Shown: positions 26,455 to 36,729, numbered from the stretch's first letter. The stretch: 64,000 nt of DNA from Methanobrevibacter gottschalkii DSM 11977 (GCF_003814835.1 NZ_RKRG01000003.1:1-64000), one strand, 5' to 3'. Numbers and translations are program-made. The notes: a model not told the origin generated them from the letters alone.

Positions 26455-27327
26455 ATGAATTTAATGGCAGATATTTTAATTCAAGTTATTATTGCATTCA
26501 TTGCAGGAAGTTTGCTTCTTGGTCTGCATAGGAAAATCATGGCCCGTGTTCAAAAGCGTCCAGGACCACCTATAGTTCAACATTTGTTGCACTCTTTGAA
26601 ATTTTTCTTTAAAGAAACTGCATTCCCAAAAACTGTTTCAAAATTATTTTACATAGGTATTGTATTTATATTGGCTTTAATATGGATTGTTGGTGTTATT
26701 GCAGGTCCTGTAGCTCATGATTCTTTATTAATCCTATTTGGTGTGTATGCTGTTTACAAAATTGTTGAACATAACTCCGGATCAAGTTCAGGTTCACCAT
26801 ATGGTAAATTAAGTTGTGTAAGGGCAGTATTGTCTGCAGCAACTGAACTTCCATTGTTTGCAGCAATTATATTTGTTTATTTGGTAACCGGTTCAATGAA
26901 CATTGGGGAAATTATTACTTATCAGTCTGTTAATGGTCCTTTAGTATTTACTATTCCACTTGCAGCTTTAATGTTCTTTATGCTGATTATTACAAAATCA
27001 CCATATTCTCCATTTGCAATAACAAAAGATAAAGCATTAATTTCAGGTTTTGAAACAGAACATTTTGGATTTTTAAGGGGATTCATGTTATTTTCAGAAT
27101 CTATTGCATGGTATGTGATGTTGTGGGTATTCTTAACTATATTCTTCGGTCCTCTAAATGCTGTTGGATATGTGATTGGAATGATTGTAATTACATTTAT
27201 TACAGGATTTATTAATGCTACAACTCCAATACTCTCTCCAAATCATTCAGTTATGACTCAAATCACTATTGGTGCAATCTGCTTCTTTGGAACAATAATC
27301 ATGTTATTTGGTGGGGTGGTGTTATGA
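26455..27327 (+). CDS. ehaJ: energy-converting hydrogenase A subunit J (NuoH-like)
   Basis: 290 residues and about seven to eight helices; the counterpart of NuoH/EchB, the membrane subunit that joins the hydrogenase arm to the ion pump. Seen: the amphipathic [20 protein letters not shown] loop near the N-terminus, equivalent to the NuoH 'GRVQxRxGP' motif, and later acidic residues in [14 protein letters not shown]. Start at 26455 after GTGAT. It overlaps ehaK by four bases. Confidence 0.88.
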   Translation: MNLMADILIQVIIAFIAGSLLLGLHRKIMARVQKRPGPPIVQHLLHSLKFFFKETAFPKTVSKLFYIGIVFILALIWIVGVIAGPVAHDSLLILFGVYAVYKIVEHNSGSSSGSPYGKLSCVRAVLSAATELPLFAAIIFVYLVTGSMNIGEIITYQSVNGPLVFTIPLAALMFFMLIITKSPYSPFAITKDKALISGFETEHFGFLRGFMLFSESIAWYVMLWVFLTIFFGPLNAVGYVIGMIVITFITGFINATTPILSPNHSVMTQITIGAICFFGTIIMLFGGVVL

Positions 27328-27578
27328 ATAGTGAGGATGTAATAGTTTATTTCACAGCATTAGTTGCTATTGGTATAGTTGTTGTAGGTTTGTTAACAAC
27401 CGTATTCCATTCATCGGTTATTGCTCCGATAGTAATTATTGGAATTATTTTAAGCATTTTTGTATTGTGCACTCGAAGTAATTTTTCACATAAGATAGAA
27501 AGTATTGAAAAGATATGTTTTGTAATAACATTAATTGCAATTATTTGTTCATTTATATTGCTTTATAGACCAATGTAG
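27324..27578 (+). CDS. ehaK: energy-converting hydrogenase A subunit K
   Basis: 84 residues, three hydrophobic segments, beginning [16 protein letters not shown]. Small integral membrane Eha subunit identified by position; its role is unassigned. It starts within the ehaJ stop (ATGA). Confidence 0.75.
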   Translation: MNSEDVIVYFTALVAIGIVVVGLLTTVFHSSVIAPIVIIGIILSIFVLCTRSNFSHKIESIEKICFVITLIAIICSFILLYRPM

Positions 27579-27586
27579 GAGATATT

Positions 27587-27892
27587 ATGTTAGATTATAT
27601 GATTTATATTCTTGTATTTGCTGTAGGTTCCATTCTTGGTTTACTTTACAGTTACAAATTACATGGTGAACCTTATGTTGTAGACACTGAGTTTAATGTA
27701 TTATTGGCTGTTGTTTCAGTTGCAGGTTGGTGTTTGGGTTTCTTATCAGGTAACATAATTTTATCAGCTATTGGTTTCCTCTTGGCAGGTTTTGTGATGG
27801 GGGGAAGACCAGGATATGGTAGGAGAGAAACTGCTGTTGGTTTAATAGTTGCAATTGTTGCATATTTATTATTGAAGTGTGGGATGTTGTGA
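27587..27892 (+). CDS. ehaL: energy-converting hydrogenase A subunit L
   Basis: 101 residues, three to four helices, with a glycine-rich loop (AGFVMGGRPGYGRRETAVG). GGAGATATT precedes the ATG. EhaL by position and size (DUF2104-like); its role is unassigned. Confidence 0.75.
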   Translation: MLDYMIYILVFAVGSILGLLYSYKLHGEPYVVDTEFNVLLAVVSVAGWCLGFLSGNIILSAIGFLLAGFVMGGRPGYGRRETAVGLIVAIVAYLLLKCGML

Positions 27893-27897
27893 TTTAA

Positions 27898-28290
27898 ATG
27901 GATGAAAATGCTAAATTAAAAGTAATGCAAGAAAGAATAATTAAAAGTTATGCTTGGCAAAGAGATATTATAATTCCACTTTCTAATGAATTTAATTGCA
28001 CTAATGAAGAGTTGGAAGAATTATTCTTCGATTTATTGGATATGAATTCACTTGAATCTTTACACGGCACATTTGATTCAGCTAGGGATATTTGTTTATA
28101 TCAAAAATTCAATGCTGATTTAAGACTATGTTGGTTTATCGATTCTTTAGAAGTGATATCTCAAGAGGAAGGTAAAAAACTAAAAATGAGATTAGTTGAA
28201 GAAGTTAAAAAAGGCAGATCTTATGATGATGTTTTAAAAGAAGGAAGATTGGAATTATTTGAATTATTAAAAAAAGAAACTAATTATTGA
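27898..28290 (+). CDS. ehaM: energy-converting hydrogenase A subunit M
   Basis: 130 residues, hydrophilic and mostly helical, the DUF1959 type found only beside Eha. It is probably cytoplasmic and attached to the hydrogenase module; no cofactor motif is present. It is followed by a 39-base gap before ehaN, the longest gap up to that point in the operon. Confidence 0.78.
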   Translation: MDENAKLKVMQERIIKSYAWQRDIIIPLSNEFNCTNEELEELFFDLLDMNSLESLHGTFDSARDICLYQKFNADLRLCWFIDSLEVISQEEGKKLKMRLVEEVKKGRSYDDVLKEGRLELFELLKKETNY

Positions 28291-28329
28291 TGTTTATTTA
28301 TTCATTTATAAAATAAAAAGAGGGAATAC

Positions 28330-28779
28330 ATGTTAGACGCTGTTAAAGATGCTGTGAGGAAAAGCTCAATTCATGTCTGTATTGTGAATTGTGGGGGATG
28401 TAATGGCTGTGATGTGGAAGTTGTTGCATTATTATCTCCAAGATATGATTTGGAACAATATGGTATTTATGTTCAGAATAATCCTCGTGAAGCTGATGTC
28501 TTATTGTTAACTGGTGCTGTAACCGAACAATGGATTCATAATCTAAAAAGAGTTTATGATAAAGCTCCAGAACCAAAAATTGTAGTAGCTGTTGGAAATT
28601 GCCCCCAATCCGGAGATGTATTTGCCCAAGAAGGAGGCCATGTTCATGCACCTGCATCTAATTTTATCCCAGTTGATGCGGCTATTCCTGGATGTCCACC
28701 TAGACCTAGTGAAATTTTAGAAGCTATTCTGTCTGTGGGTCCACAAGCTATTGCAGATCGTGGGAGGGAAGAGAAATGA
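28330..28779 (+). CDS. ehaN: energy-converting hydrogenase A small subunit (NuoB-like)
   Basis: 149 residues carrying the proximal [4Fe-4S] cluster. Seen: [20 protein letters not shown] with the first cysteines, [12 protein letters not shown] and the [11 protein letters not shown] motif with the later ligands. It is short, as in Ech and NuoB-type small subunits, which lack the distal clusters of ordinary hydrogenases. It overlaps ehaO by four bases. Confidence 0.92.
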   Translation: MLDAVKDAVRKSSIHVCIVNCGGCNGCDVEVVALLSPRYDLEQYGIYVQNNPREADVLLLTGAVTEQWIHNLKRVYDKAPEPKIVVAVGNCPQSGDVFAQEGGHVHAPASNFIPVDAAIPGCPPRPSEILEAILSVGPQAIADRGREEK

Positions 28780-29900
28780 TTGTACCGATTGGTCCTATTC
28801 ATCCAGCTTTAAAAGAACCTATAAGGCTTAAACTTCAAACTGAGGGTGAAAGAGTTGTTAAAGCAGAAATTGAATATGGGTATGTTCACAGAGGAATCGA
28901 AAAAATAATTGAAGGACAAACATGGCAGAAAGGAATTTATCTTTCTGAAAGAGTATGCGGTATTTGTTCATATGAACATACTCAAACATTTGCAGAAACA
29001 ATTGAAAAGATTTCTAATGTTGATGTTCCACTAAGGGCTCAATTTTTAAGGGTAATTACAAATGAACTAGATAGAATTCAAAGCCATTTGCTTGCTAATT
29101 CAACATTTTTCAAATCAATGGATCATGAAACATTATTTATGCATGTTTTGGAATTAAGGGAATATGCAATGGATTCTATTGAATTATTAACTGGAAATAG
29201 AGTTAATATGGGTTGGAATGTTGTTGGTGGAGTCAGGATGGATGCTGATGAACGTCACTTCAAACCTATATTGGAAAACCTTAAAAAAATTGAAGAAGGT
29301 TTTGACACTACAAGGGCATTGTTTGCCGAAGGTCCTGCTTTAGCATTAAGGTGTAAAGGAATTGGTCACATGAGTAAAAAGGAAGCTATTAAAGGACGTG
29401 CTGTCGGTCCTATTGGAAGAGCTTCGGATATTAAAGAAGATTATAGGATTGGCCATTACACTTATGATGATTACTTTGATTTTAAGGTAATTAGAAGAAA
29501 AGAGGGAGATAACTACGCAAGAACATTAACTAGATTTGATGAAATTCCAGAATCTATAAGTTTGATCAGACAAGCAATTGAAAACATGCCTAAGGGTGAG
29601 ATTCGTACTCCTGCTGATTTGAAATCTGGTTATGCAATGAATAAAAATGAAGCTCCCCGTGGTGAAGTTACATACATGATTGAAACTAATGGTAATTTAA
29701 TTAAGCATATTTCTATTAGAACTCCAAGTATTGCAAATATGGATTCATGTGCAAAATACATGATTCGGGATGTTCCAACTGTTGCAGATGCGGTTTCAAC
29801 TTATGCATCATGTGATCCTTGTGTTGCTTGTGCTGAAAGAGTAGCTATTACTAATGAACATGGAAAAACAGAACTTAAAAATATTTATGAGGTGATATAG
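28776..29900 (+). CDS. ehaO: energy-converting hydrogenase A large [NiFe] subunit
   Basis: 374 residues. Nickel-iron ligands are visible as the N-terminal [10 protein letters not shown] motif (CxxC) and the C-terminal DPCVACAER motif (CxxC). The rest resembles complex I NuoD/Ech large subunits, including [15 protein letters not shown] at the start. A 20-residue tail follows the last ligand. The catalytic site oxidises H2 and feeds electrons through EhaN to the polyferredoxins and ferredoxin. Confidence 0.94.
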   Translation: MIVPIGPIHPALKEPIRLKLQTEGERVVKAEIEYGYVHRGIEKIIEGQTWQKGIYLSERVCGICSYEHTQTFAETIEKISNVDVPLRAQFLRVITNELDRIQSHLLANSTFFKSMDHETLFMHVLELREYAMDSIELLTGNRVNMGWNVVGGVRMDADERHFKPILENLKKIEEGFDTTRALFAEGPALALRCKGIGHMSKKEAIKGRAVGPIGRASDIKEDYRIGHYTYDDYFDFKVIRRKEGDNYARTLTRFDEIPESISLIRQAIENMPKGEIRTPADLKSGYAMNKNEAPRGEVTYMIETNGNLIKHISIRTPSIANMDSCAKYMIRDVPTVADAVSTYASCDPCVACAERVAITNEHGKTELKNIYEVI

Positions 29901-30926
29901 GTGTCATCTCTAATGTGGTATATCTTTGATTTTGCAAGAAAAGCATGGGCTGATGCATTCACTAATGCAAAAACTAATCCTGAGATTGCAGAAAAACCAG
30001 AAAGATTTAGAGATTTTCCTAAAGTAAATAAGGAATATTGTATAGGTTGTGGAGCATGTACTGTTTCATGCCCTTCTCCAAACGCAATTAAAATTGTAAG
30101 GGAAAAAGATGATGAAACAGGTGAAGGTTCAACATATCCAGTTATTACTCCGGGTGCATGTATCCGTTGTGGTTTTTGTGCAGAAGTATGTCCAACAGAA
30201 CCGAAAACATTGGAATGTGGTTTAAATCATTTGATTTTACCTGAATTTAATCTTATTCCGTCAAAAAGACAATTCATTGTTGATGATTATTTATGCATTA
30301 AATGTAAAAAGTGTATTAAAAAATGTCCTGTTGAAGCAATAAGTCTTATTGATGGTAATGTTGTAGTTGATCAACTTAAGTGTATTTCTTGCGGGGAATG
30401 TCTAGAGGTATGTCCGGTTAATGGTGCAATGAAGGGTGTTTTTGTTGATAACTTACAAGATCAGAAAGAATTAATTTTATTGACTGTAAATTATCTTGAA
30501 GAGTTTATTAATAGTAAAGAAGAGGATTTAAGATCATTAGATCATAATGGTCTTTTACAATATGATGTGCCGCTTTCCAACATTTGGGATGAAGCATTGA
30601 AAATAATTCCTGATGAAGAAATATCACTTGAAATCATTACTAATGCTGTTAACAGACTTAAAGTTAGAATTATTGATTGGGATAAATCAAAATGTAAAAA
30701 ATGCCAGTTATGCATACCTGATTGTCCAACTGGTTGTATTTCATTTGATGAAATTAATGATACAATTGTAAGGGATAAAGATAGATGTTTAAGATGTAGT
30801 ATCTGTTATCAGACCTGTCCATTTTCAGTTATTAAATATTTCATAGCTAAATTCGCCTTTGATGATGGTGAAAATATTCATGTTACTGTTAAAGCATCTA
30901 ATTTAAATGAGGATATTGTGGAGTGA
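29901..30926 (+). CDS. ehaP: 6[4Fe-4S] polyferredoxin subunit of Eha
   Basis: 341 residues with six CxxCxxCxxxC(P) motifs: CIGCGACTVSCPS, CIRCGFCAEVCPT, CIKCKKCIKKCPV, CISCGECLEVCPV, CKKCQLCIPDCPT and CLRCSICYQTCPF. That count equals the published 6[4Fe-4S] EhaP. An insert without cysteines (about residues 185-258) separates clusters four and five. Start GTG at 29901, immediately after the ehaO stop, with GGTGAT overlapping it. It carries electrons between the hydrogenase and soluble ferredoxin or partner enzymes. Confidence 0.92.
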   Translation: MSSLMWYIFDFARKAWADAFTNAKTNPEIAEKPERFRDFPKVNKEYCIGCGACTVSCPSPNAIKIVREKDDETGEGSTYPVITPGACIRCGFCAEVCPTEPKTLECGLNHLILPEFNLIPSKRQFIVDDYLCIKCKKCIKKCPVEAISLIDGNVVVDQLKCISCGECLEVCPVNGAMKGVFVDNLQDQKELILLTVNYLEEFINSKEEDLRSLDHNGLLQYDVPLSNIWDEALKIIPDEEISLEIITNAVNRLKVRIIDWDKSKCKKCQLCIPDCPTGCISFDEINDTIVRDKDRCLRCSICYQTCPFSVIKYFIAKFAFDDGENIHVTVKASNLNEDIVE

Positions 30927-30931
30927 GCGTT

Positions 30932-32290
30932 ATGATTGATAGTTATACTAAAACACCAAGACCATTAAGACATGTTGATGTTGAGTATTTAATAGATCAA
31001 ACAAAATGTGCTAATTGTAAAGATAAACCTTGTCTTGAATCCTGTCCTATTGATGCTATCTATTTGGATAATGAAGAAGGTCTTATTAAAATAAAAAGTA
31101 CTTGTTTTGGTTGTGTATTGTGCCGTAATGCTTGTCCATATGATGCTATTTCACTTGAAGTACATATGGATTCACCTATAAAAGAAAATGTTCCAAATAT
31201 TAATGTAAAATTATGTAAAGCATGTGGGGCCTGTGTTCAAGCATGTAAAAAAGGTTCAATTCATATTGTTTCAGATGGAAAACAACCTCCTCATAGTGAA
31301 ATTGATAAAGATACTTGTGTGCGTTGCGGATACTGTTTTAGAGTGTGTCCGACTGATGCGATTAAATATGGTCAATTACTTCCTAAAACAGTTAAAGGAG
31401 GTAAGGCAGTTGTTGTTAACCAGGATAATTGTATTGGTTGCATGACTTGTATAAGAGTTTGTCCATCAATGGGAGCTCTTAATGTTGCTAGAACTAACAA
31501 ATTGCCTTATATTAATCCGGGATATTGTGCAAGGTGTGAGGAATGTATGCATTCTTGCCCATCAGGAGCTATTAAATATTCTTCACGTAAAAAAGCTTAT
31601 AAGATGTACAGTGAGATAAAATCTTTTGATATTGTATCTGAAATTGTTGATCATGATATTAAAATACTTTCACTTGATTTGATCAGTTTAAATAAAGTTT
31701 TACAAAAAGTAGGCAAATCAATAGCTTTAGAATTTAATGACCAAAACTTTGAAAATTTCATTGAGTATAAAGTAAATGATTTAATGGAGAGGGAATTGAG
31801 TATTAGTCTTAATTCCAATATTGAAGTTGGAGAATTTACAAAACTTGTCGGATCTTATTTAATGGATAGGAATATTGAAATTTATAATAATAAATGTATT
31901 GCTTGTGGAGATTGTTATAATGTATGTCCGGTTGGTGCAATTGAGCTAAATGGTCCAAATCCAATCTCCATTTCAGATAATTGTATTTATTGCGGAAAAT
32001 GTGTTGAACAATGTAAATTTGATGCGATAGGTGCTTATGATGATTATTTCTATAGTAAAGATACTGATTTGTATTATGCCAGATCTTATTTACGTGGTCA
32101 AAGATTAGGGGATTTTACACTTTCGAATTCAAAATGTCAGGCATGTGCAATTTGTGTGAATAATTGCCCAACTGGTGCATTAACATTAGGTGATGATATT
32201 ATTGAGTTTGATGATGAAAAATGTATTTATTGTAGAAATTGTGAGGCAATATGTCCTCTTGACGCAATTAGGATAGTTAACTTTAGGTGA
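30932..32290 (+). CDS. ehaQ: 10[4Fe-4S] polyferredoxin subunit of Eha
   Basis: 452 residues. I count ten cluster motifs, from CANCKDKPCLESCPI near the start to CIYCRNCEAICPL at the end, equal to the 10[4Fe-4S] EhaQ. Two end in CK instead of CP (CKACGACVQACKKG and CIYCGKCVEQCKFD). A cysteine-free segment of about 90 residues separates clusters six and seven. Start: ATG at 30932; a GTG three codons earlier overlaps the ehaP stop and is possible. Confidence 0.92.
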   Translation: MIDSYTKTPRPLRHVDVEYLIDQTKCANCKDKPCLESCPIDAIYLDNEEGLIKIKSTCFGCVLCRNACPYDAISLEVHMDSPIKENVPNINVKLCKACGACVQACKKGSIHIVSDGKQPPHSEIDKDTCVRCGYCFRVCPTDAIKYGQLLPKTVKGGKAVVVNQDNCIGCMTCIRVCPSMGALNVARTNKLPYINPGYCARCEECMHSCPSGAIKYSSRKKAYKMYSEIKSFDIVSEIVDHDIKILSLDLISLNKVLQKVGKSIALEFNDQNFENFIEYKVNDLMERELSISLNSNIEVGEFTKLVGSYLMDRNIEIYNNKCIACGDCYNVCPVGAIELNGPNPISISDNCIYCGKCVEQCKFDAIGAYDDYFYSKDTDLYYARSYLRGQRLGDFTLSNSKCQACAICVNNCPTGALTLGDDIIEFDDEKCIYCRNCEAICPLDAIRIVNFR

Positions 32291-32294
32291 TTTG

Positions 32295-33341
32295 ATGTTT
32301 GAAAAATCATTTATCACGGATTGCGAAGGCCCACTGACTTTAAATGATAATGCATTTGAATTGGCAGCCAATTTTATTGAAAATGGTGGGAAATTATTTA
32401 AAATACTTAGTTTATATGATGATTATTTGGTAGATATTGTTAAAAAAGAAAATTATAAGGCAGGTAATACTTTAAAATTAATTTTACCATTTTTTATTGC
32501 TGAAAATTTGAAAAATGATGATTTAATTGATTTTTCACAAAAACATATTTATTCAGTTGAGGATTCAAAATTCCTTTTAACTTATTTGCAAAAAGTAATG
32601 AATACATATATAGTTAGTACTAGTTATGGTCAATATATTGAAGCAATATCTAATTATATGAATTTACCTTTTAAGAATACATTTTACACAAAGGTAAATC
32701 TAGATAACATTACACCAACTGTCCAGGAAATCAATAAAATTAATGAATTCAAACAGTTGATTTTAGAAAATCCAAAAGATTATGATCTATTTGATGATAT
32801 TTTCTTCTCACGAATTACAAAAATGGACATCTATGAAAAAATCAAAAATGTGGAAGTAGTCGGTGGGCAAGGAAAAAAATTAGCTATTGACCAAATCATT
32901 GAAAGAGATAATATCGATAAGGATGAAATTTTCTATATTGGGGACAGTATCACAGACGTGGAACCTTTAGATTTTGCTTGTATAAACAATGGAATCAGTG
33001 TATCATTTAATGGTAATGAATATCCCCTCAAGGTTGCTGAAATAGCTATTGTATCTCCAAGTGCAGTTGCAACAGCAGTAATAGCTAATATATATGTAAA
33101 TTATGATAAAAATAAAGTAATGGAATTTATTAAAGGTTACAATAATTTAAATGATTATGAAAAATTATTTGATGATTACAATGTCGATGGAGAAATTAAG
33201 AATAGGTTTTTCTCATTTTTCAATAGTGGAAAATATCCTTTAATCGAAATTATCAATGAAAGTAACTTTGATGAAATTTTAAAAGCAAGTAAGGAAATGA
33301 GAAACAATATTCGTGGTAAAGATATAGGCGGATTAGGTTAA
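32295..33341 (+). CDS. ehaR: energy-converting hydrogenase A subunit R (HAD-superfamily-like)
   Basis: 348 residues, soluble. Seen: TDCEGPLTLNDNAFELAANF at the N-terminus, a modified HAD motif I (DxxGPL with Cys before Glu), and FYIGDSITDVEPLDFA near residue 215, a clear HAD motif IV. It may hydrolyse a phosphate ester or have lost catalysis; the role in Eha is unknown. Start: ATG at 32295, right after AGGTGAT. Confidence 0.82.
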   Translation: MFEKSFITDCEGPLTLNDNAFELAANFIENGGKLFKILSLYDDYLVDIVKKENYKAGNTLKLILPFFIAENLKNDDLIDFSQKHIYSVEDSKFLLTYLQKVMNTYIVSTSYGQYIEAISNYMNLPFKNTFYTKVNLDNITPTVQEINKINEFKQLILENPKDYDLFDDIFFSRITKMDIYEKIKNVEVVGGQGKKLAIDQIIERDNIDKDEIFYIGDSITDVEPLDFACINNGISVSFNGNEYPLKVAEIAIVSPSAVATAVIANIYVNYDKNKVMEFIKGYNNLNDYEKLFDDYNVDGEIKNRFFSFFNSGKYPLIEIINESNFDEILKASKEMRNNIRGKDIGGLG

Positions 33342-33356
33342 AATAGGTGTATTAAA

Positions 33357-34247
33357 ATGAGTTATGAAAAAGTAAAAGACACATTCTTCGAGGCTTTTGA
33401 AGGAAAATATGTAAGAGCTTTAATTACAGGACCTAGTGAAAAAATTGTAAAATGGGCGGCTTATGATTCCACTTCAACTCCCAGTGCAGTTATCGGAAGA
33501 GTGGAAGGTGGTGTTGAAGGATTTTTAGATGAATCCCAGACTCCAGATGGAAGATTCGGTGCTGTTGTCCAATATTGGTTAGGGGGAGATGATGTTGGCA
33601 AGTTCGCTTTTGAATTGTCCTACAGATTAAGACAAGATGTTTTAGTAAAACCATTTACACGTATTTTTGATTATTCTGCATCCAACAGTGATGAATGCAT
33701 TGAAATGATGGATATTGTAGGCCACTGTGGTGATGGATATGAATGGATTGTTGAAGAATATGGTAGAAAAATGATTAATGTTCCGATTGCAGTTCCTGAT
33801 TTTCAAATTGAAGAAAAATTCAAAATTAACAATGGGATTATGGGAGGAAACTTCTGGTATTTGTGCACTACAGCTCAAGCAGTAATAGAAGCAGGTGAAG
33901 CAGTAATTGATGCAATAATGAATGTTGAAGGAGCTACCACACCATTTGATATTTGTTCTGCAGCTTCAAAACCAGAAACAAACTATCCTGAAATTGGGCC
34001 AACCACAAATCATGTTTATTGCCCTTCTTTAAAAGAATCTTTAGGAGATATTTCTAAAGTTCCGGAAGGCATTAATTATATTCCTGAAATTGTAATAAAT
34101 GCAGTGGATGAAAAGTCAATGAATAAAGCAGTTAAGGCAGGTATTGATGCTGCTTTGGAATTTGAAGGAGTAGTTGGAATATCAGCAGGCAATTTTGACG
34201 GTAAGCTTGGAGATAAAAATATAAATTTATTAGATATTTTGAAGTAA
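33357..34247 (+). CDS. ftr: formylmethanofuran:tetrahydromethanopterin formyltransferase paralogue
   Basis: Full-length Ftr family (296 residues). Seen: the [20 protein letters not shown] and [20 protein letters not shown]-like blocks (here [20 protein letters not shown]) and [11 protein letters not shown]. Ftr moves the formyl group from formylmethanofuran to H4MPT, the second step of CO2 reduction to methane. Copies beside eha are usually secondary paralogues (FtrII); the main ftr normally sits elsewhere. The link suggests coupling between Eha-fed ferredoxin and the formyl step, or a modified substrate. It starts 15 bases after ehaR. Confidence 0.87.
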   Translation: MSYEKVKDTFFEAFEGKYVRALITGPSEKIVKWAAYDSTSTPSAVIGRVEGGVEGFLDESQTPDGRFGAVVQYWLGGDDVGKFAFELSYRLRQDVLVKPFTRIFDYSASNSDECIEMMDIVGHCGDGYEWIVEEYGRKMINVPIAVPDFQIEEKFKINNGIMGGNFWYLCTTAQAVIEAGEAVIDAIMNVEGATTPFDICSAASKPETNYPEIGPTTNHVYCPSLKESLGDISKVPEGINYIPEIVINAVDEKSMNKAVKAGIDAALEFEGVVGISAGNFDGKLGDKNINLLDILK

Positions 34248-34257
34248 GGTTTTTAAA

Positions 34258-35205
34258 ATGGAAATTCTAGACGATGATATTAATGCAGAAGTAGTGGGAT
34301 TTGGAGCACTGAATGTTGATAAACTTTATTCTGTTGCAAATATTGCAGGTAAAGATGAAGAAAGTTTTATAAAAAGTGAAACTGACACTCCAGGTGGCTC
34401 TGCAGCAAACACTATTGTGGGACTATCAAGATTAGGTTGTTCCACATCTATTATTGGAAAGATAGCTGAAGATAATGATGGTGATTTAATAGAATACAAT
34501 TTAGCCATTAATGGTGTTTACTCAAATAACTTAATTTATTCCGAAACAGGTTCAACTGGAAAATGTTTGGGATTTGTTGATGATGAGGGTGAGAGGTGCC
34601 TATATATCAATCCTGGAGTTAATGATGAAATTCAGCTTGGTGAAATAAATCCATTAAACATAATGAGATGTAAAATAATGCATTACACCTCTTTTGTTGG
34701 AGATTCTTTTAAAACACAAATTGAATTATTGGATTTATTAAATGAAAATACTGTATTAAGTTTTGATCCTGGAATGTTATATGTTCAAAAAGGATTTGAT
34801 GAGTTAAAACCTATTCTTGATAGGACAGGCATATTGCTCATTAATGAATCTGAATTAAGATTATTATGCAATAATTATAAATCTTCCTTAAAAGAATTGG
34901 CTATTGGATTTTTAGATTTGGGAATTGAAACCGTCGTTGTAAAACAGGGAGCTAAAGGAGTGTTTGCAATTAATAACTCAACAGATTGTTTCGTCGAATC
35001 TTATGAATGTGATGTTGTAGACACTACTGGTGCCGGAGACAGTTTTAACAGCGGATTTTTATATTCTTTCTTAAAAGGATATGATTTGGAAAAATCTTGC
35101 CGAATCGGAAATTGGGTTGCTAGTAAATCTATTGAAGGATTTGGAATGGATAAATTTCCTTCCGCTAAAGATTTAGAGGACTTCTTAAGTGAATTTAATT
35201 ATTAA
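34258..35205 (+). CDS. PfkB/ribokinase-family carbohydrate kinase
   Basis: 315 residues. Seen: the substrate-binding TPGGSAANTIVGLSRLG at about residue 44 and the ATP/anion-hole signature DTTGAGDSFNSGFLYS near residue 260, with the catalytic aspartate. The fold is complete, so activity is likely. The substrate could be a sugar, nucleoside or phosphosugar. It lies within the eha transcript, 10 bases after the ftr paralogue; a kinase also follows eha in other Methanobacteriales. Confidence 0.82.
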   Translation: MEILDDDINAEVVGFGALNVDKLYSVANIAGKDEESFIKSETDTPGGSAANTIVGLSRLGCSTSIIGKIAEDNDGDLIEYNLAINGVYSNNLIYSETGSTGKCLGFVDDEGERCLYINPGVNDEIQLGEINPLNIMRCKIMHYTSFVGDSFKTQIELLDLLNENTVLSFDPGMLYVQKGFDELKPILDRTGILLINESELRLLCNNYKSSLKELAIGFLDLGIETVVVKQGAKGVFAINNSTDCFVESYECDVVDTTGAGDSFNSGFLYSFLKGYDLEKSCRIGNWVASKSIEGFGMDKFPSAKDLEDFLSEFNY

Positions 35206-35250
35206 GACAATATAAATATTAAATTAAAAAATTGATTAGTTGGTATTAAA

Positions 35251-36078
35251 ATGAATGTATCTTTTATAAAGCAGATGAAGGATTTAGAACGTGAAGTCCT
35301 TTTAAAATCTGTTGAATTAGATGATGATAGTGATGATTTCCAATTTGAACTAGATGATTTTAGTGCAAATGATGAAATCATTGCAGTTGCACCTAAATGT
35401 GTAAGGTGCAATACATGTGTTGGGGAATGTCCGGTTAATGCAATTGAACCAGCTAATATTTTTAGAATAGCTAAAATAACTGACAAGTGTGTTAAATGTG
35501 AAATTTGTGTTCAATCATGTCCAGTTTCTGCAATTAAATTGATTGATAACTCAATCGTTTATGATGGGGAGAATGAAGAAAATATAATTGAATATAAATT
35601 ATCCAATATCAGTTCCCGTCATAGGGTAGTCCGTATGAATAATATTTCAATCGATTACTCATGTGATAATAATTGGGATGACTGTTCAAAATTATGTCCA
35701 ACAAATGCGTTCACTCTTGAATTTAAAGAGTTTTTTGATGATTTGGATATGGATTTAGGTATTGAACTCATAGATGATGAGTTATATCCATATGTTAATG
35801 AAAAAATGTGTATAGGATGCGGAGCTTGTGCTGAAATATCACTTAATGACAATGCAATAGAATTGGACCGTTATATTGGGCCGATTATTCACAGTCGTTT
35901 CATTGATGTTAATCATGATTTGTGTGTGAATTGTTATTTATGTGAAGAAAATTGTCCGACCGGAGCTATTGAGTTAGTTGATGGTAAAGTTGTTTTAGAT
36001 GATGATAAATGTATTAGATGTATTGAATGCACTCGTCATTGTCCGGTAGTAGCTTTAAAAAGAGTTGAGATTGAATAA
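35251..36078 (+). CDS. polyferredoxin with four intact and two degenerate cluster motifs
   Basis: 275 residues, acidic N-terminus (residues 15-45 rich in Asp). Intact motifs: CVRCNTCVGECPVNA, CVKCEICVQSCPVSA, CVNCYLCEENCPTGA and CIRCIECTRHCPVVA. Two further units are damaged: CDNNWDDCSKLCPTNA, and CIGCGACAEISLND, which has lost its last cysteine. It probably relays electrons in the same system as EhaP and EhaQ. It starts 45 bases after the kinase. Confidence 0.82.
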   Translation: MNVSFIKQMKDLEREVLLKSVELDDDSDDFQFELDDFSANDEIIAVAPKCVRCNTCVGECPVNAIEPANIFRIAKITDKCVKCEICVQSCPVSAIKLIDNSIVYDGENEENIIEYKLSNISSRHRVVRMNNISIDYSCDNNWDDCSKLCPTNAFTLEFKEFFDDLDMDLGIELIDDELYPYVNEKMCIGCGACAEISLNDNAIELDRYIGPIIHSRFIDVNHDLCVNCYLCEENCPTGAIELVDGKVVLDDDKCIRCIECTRHCPVVALKRVEIE

Positions 36079-36093
36079 AAATGGGGTCTGTTT

Positions 36094-36729
36094 ATGAGAG
36101 CTAAAGAGTTAATGGATAAAAATTTTGTATATTTAAATGCAAATGATAGTGTAATTGAAGTTTCAAAAGTCATGGAAGAAATTAGACGTTTTACTTGTCC
36201 TGTTGTAAATGATAATAAACAATTAATCGGATGGGTAACTTCTTTTGATATTACTAAAGGTTTAAGGGAAGGTAATGAAAAAATTTCAGATATAATGAGC
36301 GGTTATGAAGAAATTGGGACTGTTCATGCAGATGATCCTGCAAGAAAAGCAGTAATTTTAACCGCAAACAATAAATTCGTAACTGTACCTGTTGTAAACG
36401 ATGATAAACAAATCATTGGTATGGTTCGTGCTTGCGATATTGTTGAATTGTTATCTGAATTATACGATATTAAAGTTTCAAAATTATATGAAGCAATGCA
36501 AAATCAACTTAAAGGAGTTACTTGGGAAGAATTAATGGCTGCATCTGCTCTTGTTTCTCAAAAAACTACTGGTGTTAAGATTTCTCCTGAAGCATATGAA
36601 GAAAATATTATGAATTCCACTTTTGGAGAGGCTATCTGGTCTACTGGTGGTTTGGAAAAATTCTTTGCTGGTTTAATCTCTGTTGGGGAATTGGTAATTG
36701 CTCGTAGAGTTGGAAAAGCAAGAAGATAA
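36094..36729 (+). CDS. tandem CBS-domain protein
   Basis: 211 residues: two CBS units (about 1-60, with CPVVNDNKQLIGWVTSFDIT, and 65-125, with VPVVNDDKQIIGMVRACDIV) and a C-terminal helical region of about 85 residues. CBS pairs bind adenosyl ligands such as AMP, ATP or SAM, so this is probably an energy-state sensor or regulator for the upstream genes. It is the last gene of the eha direction; an imperfect inverted repeat (about 36811-36853) followed by T-rich DNA may end the transcript. Confidence 0.82.
   Translation: MRAKELMDKNFVYLNANDSVIEVSKVMEEIRRFTCPVVNDNKQLIGWVTSFDITKGLREGNEKISDIMSGYEEIGTVHADDPARKAVILTANNKFVTVPVVNDDKQIIGMVRACDIVELLSELYDIKVSKLYEAMQNQLKGVTWEELMAASALVSQKTTGVKISPEAYEENIMNSTFGEAIWSTGGLEKFFAGLISVGELVIARRVGKARR

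Noticed and set aside
22591-32290. Ehb hydrogenase instead of Eha
   Set aside because: The polyferredoxins carry 6 and 10 clusters, as in Eha; Ehb has a 2-cluster ferredoxin and a 14-cluster polyferredoxin. The HAD-like gene and Ftr paralogue downstream also fit Eha.
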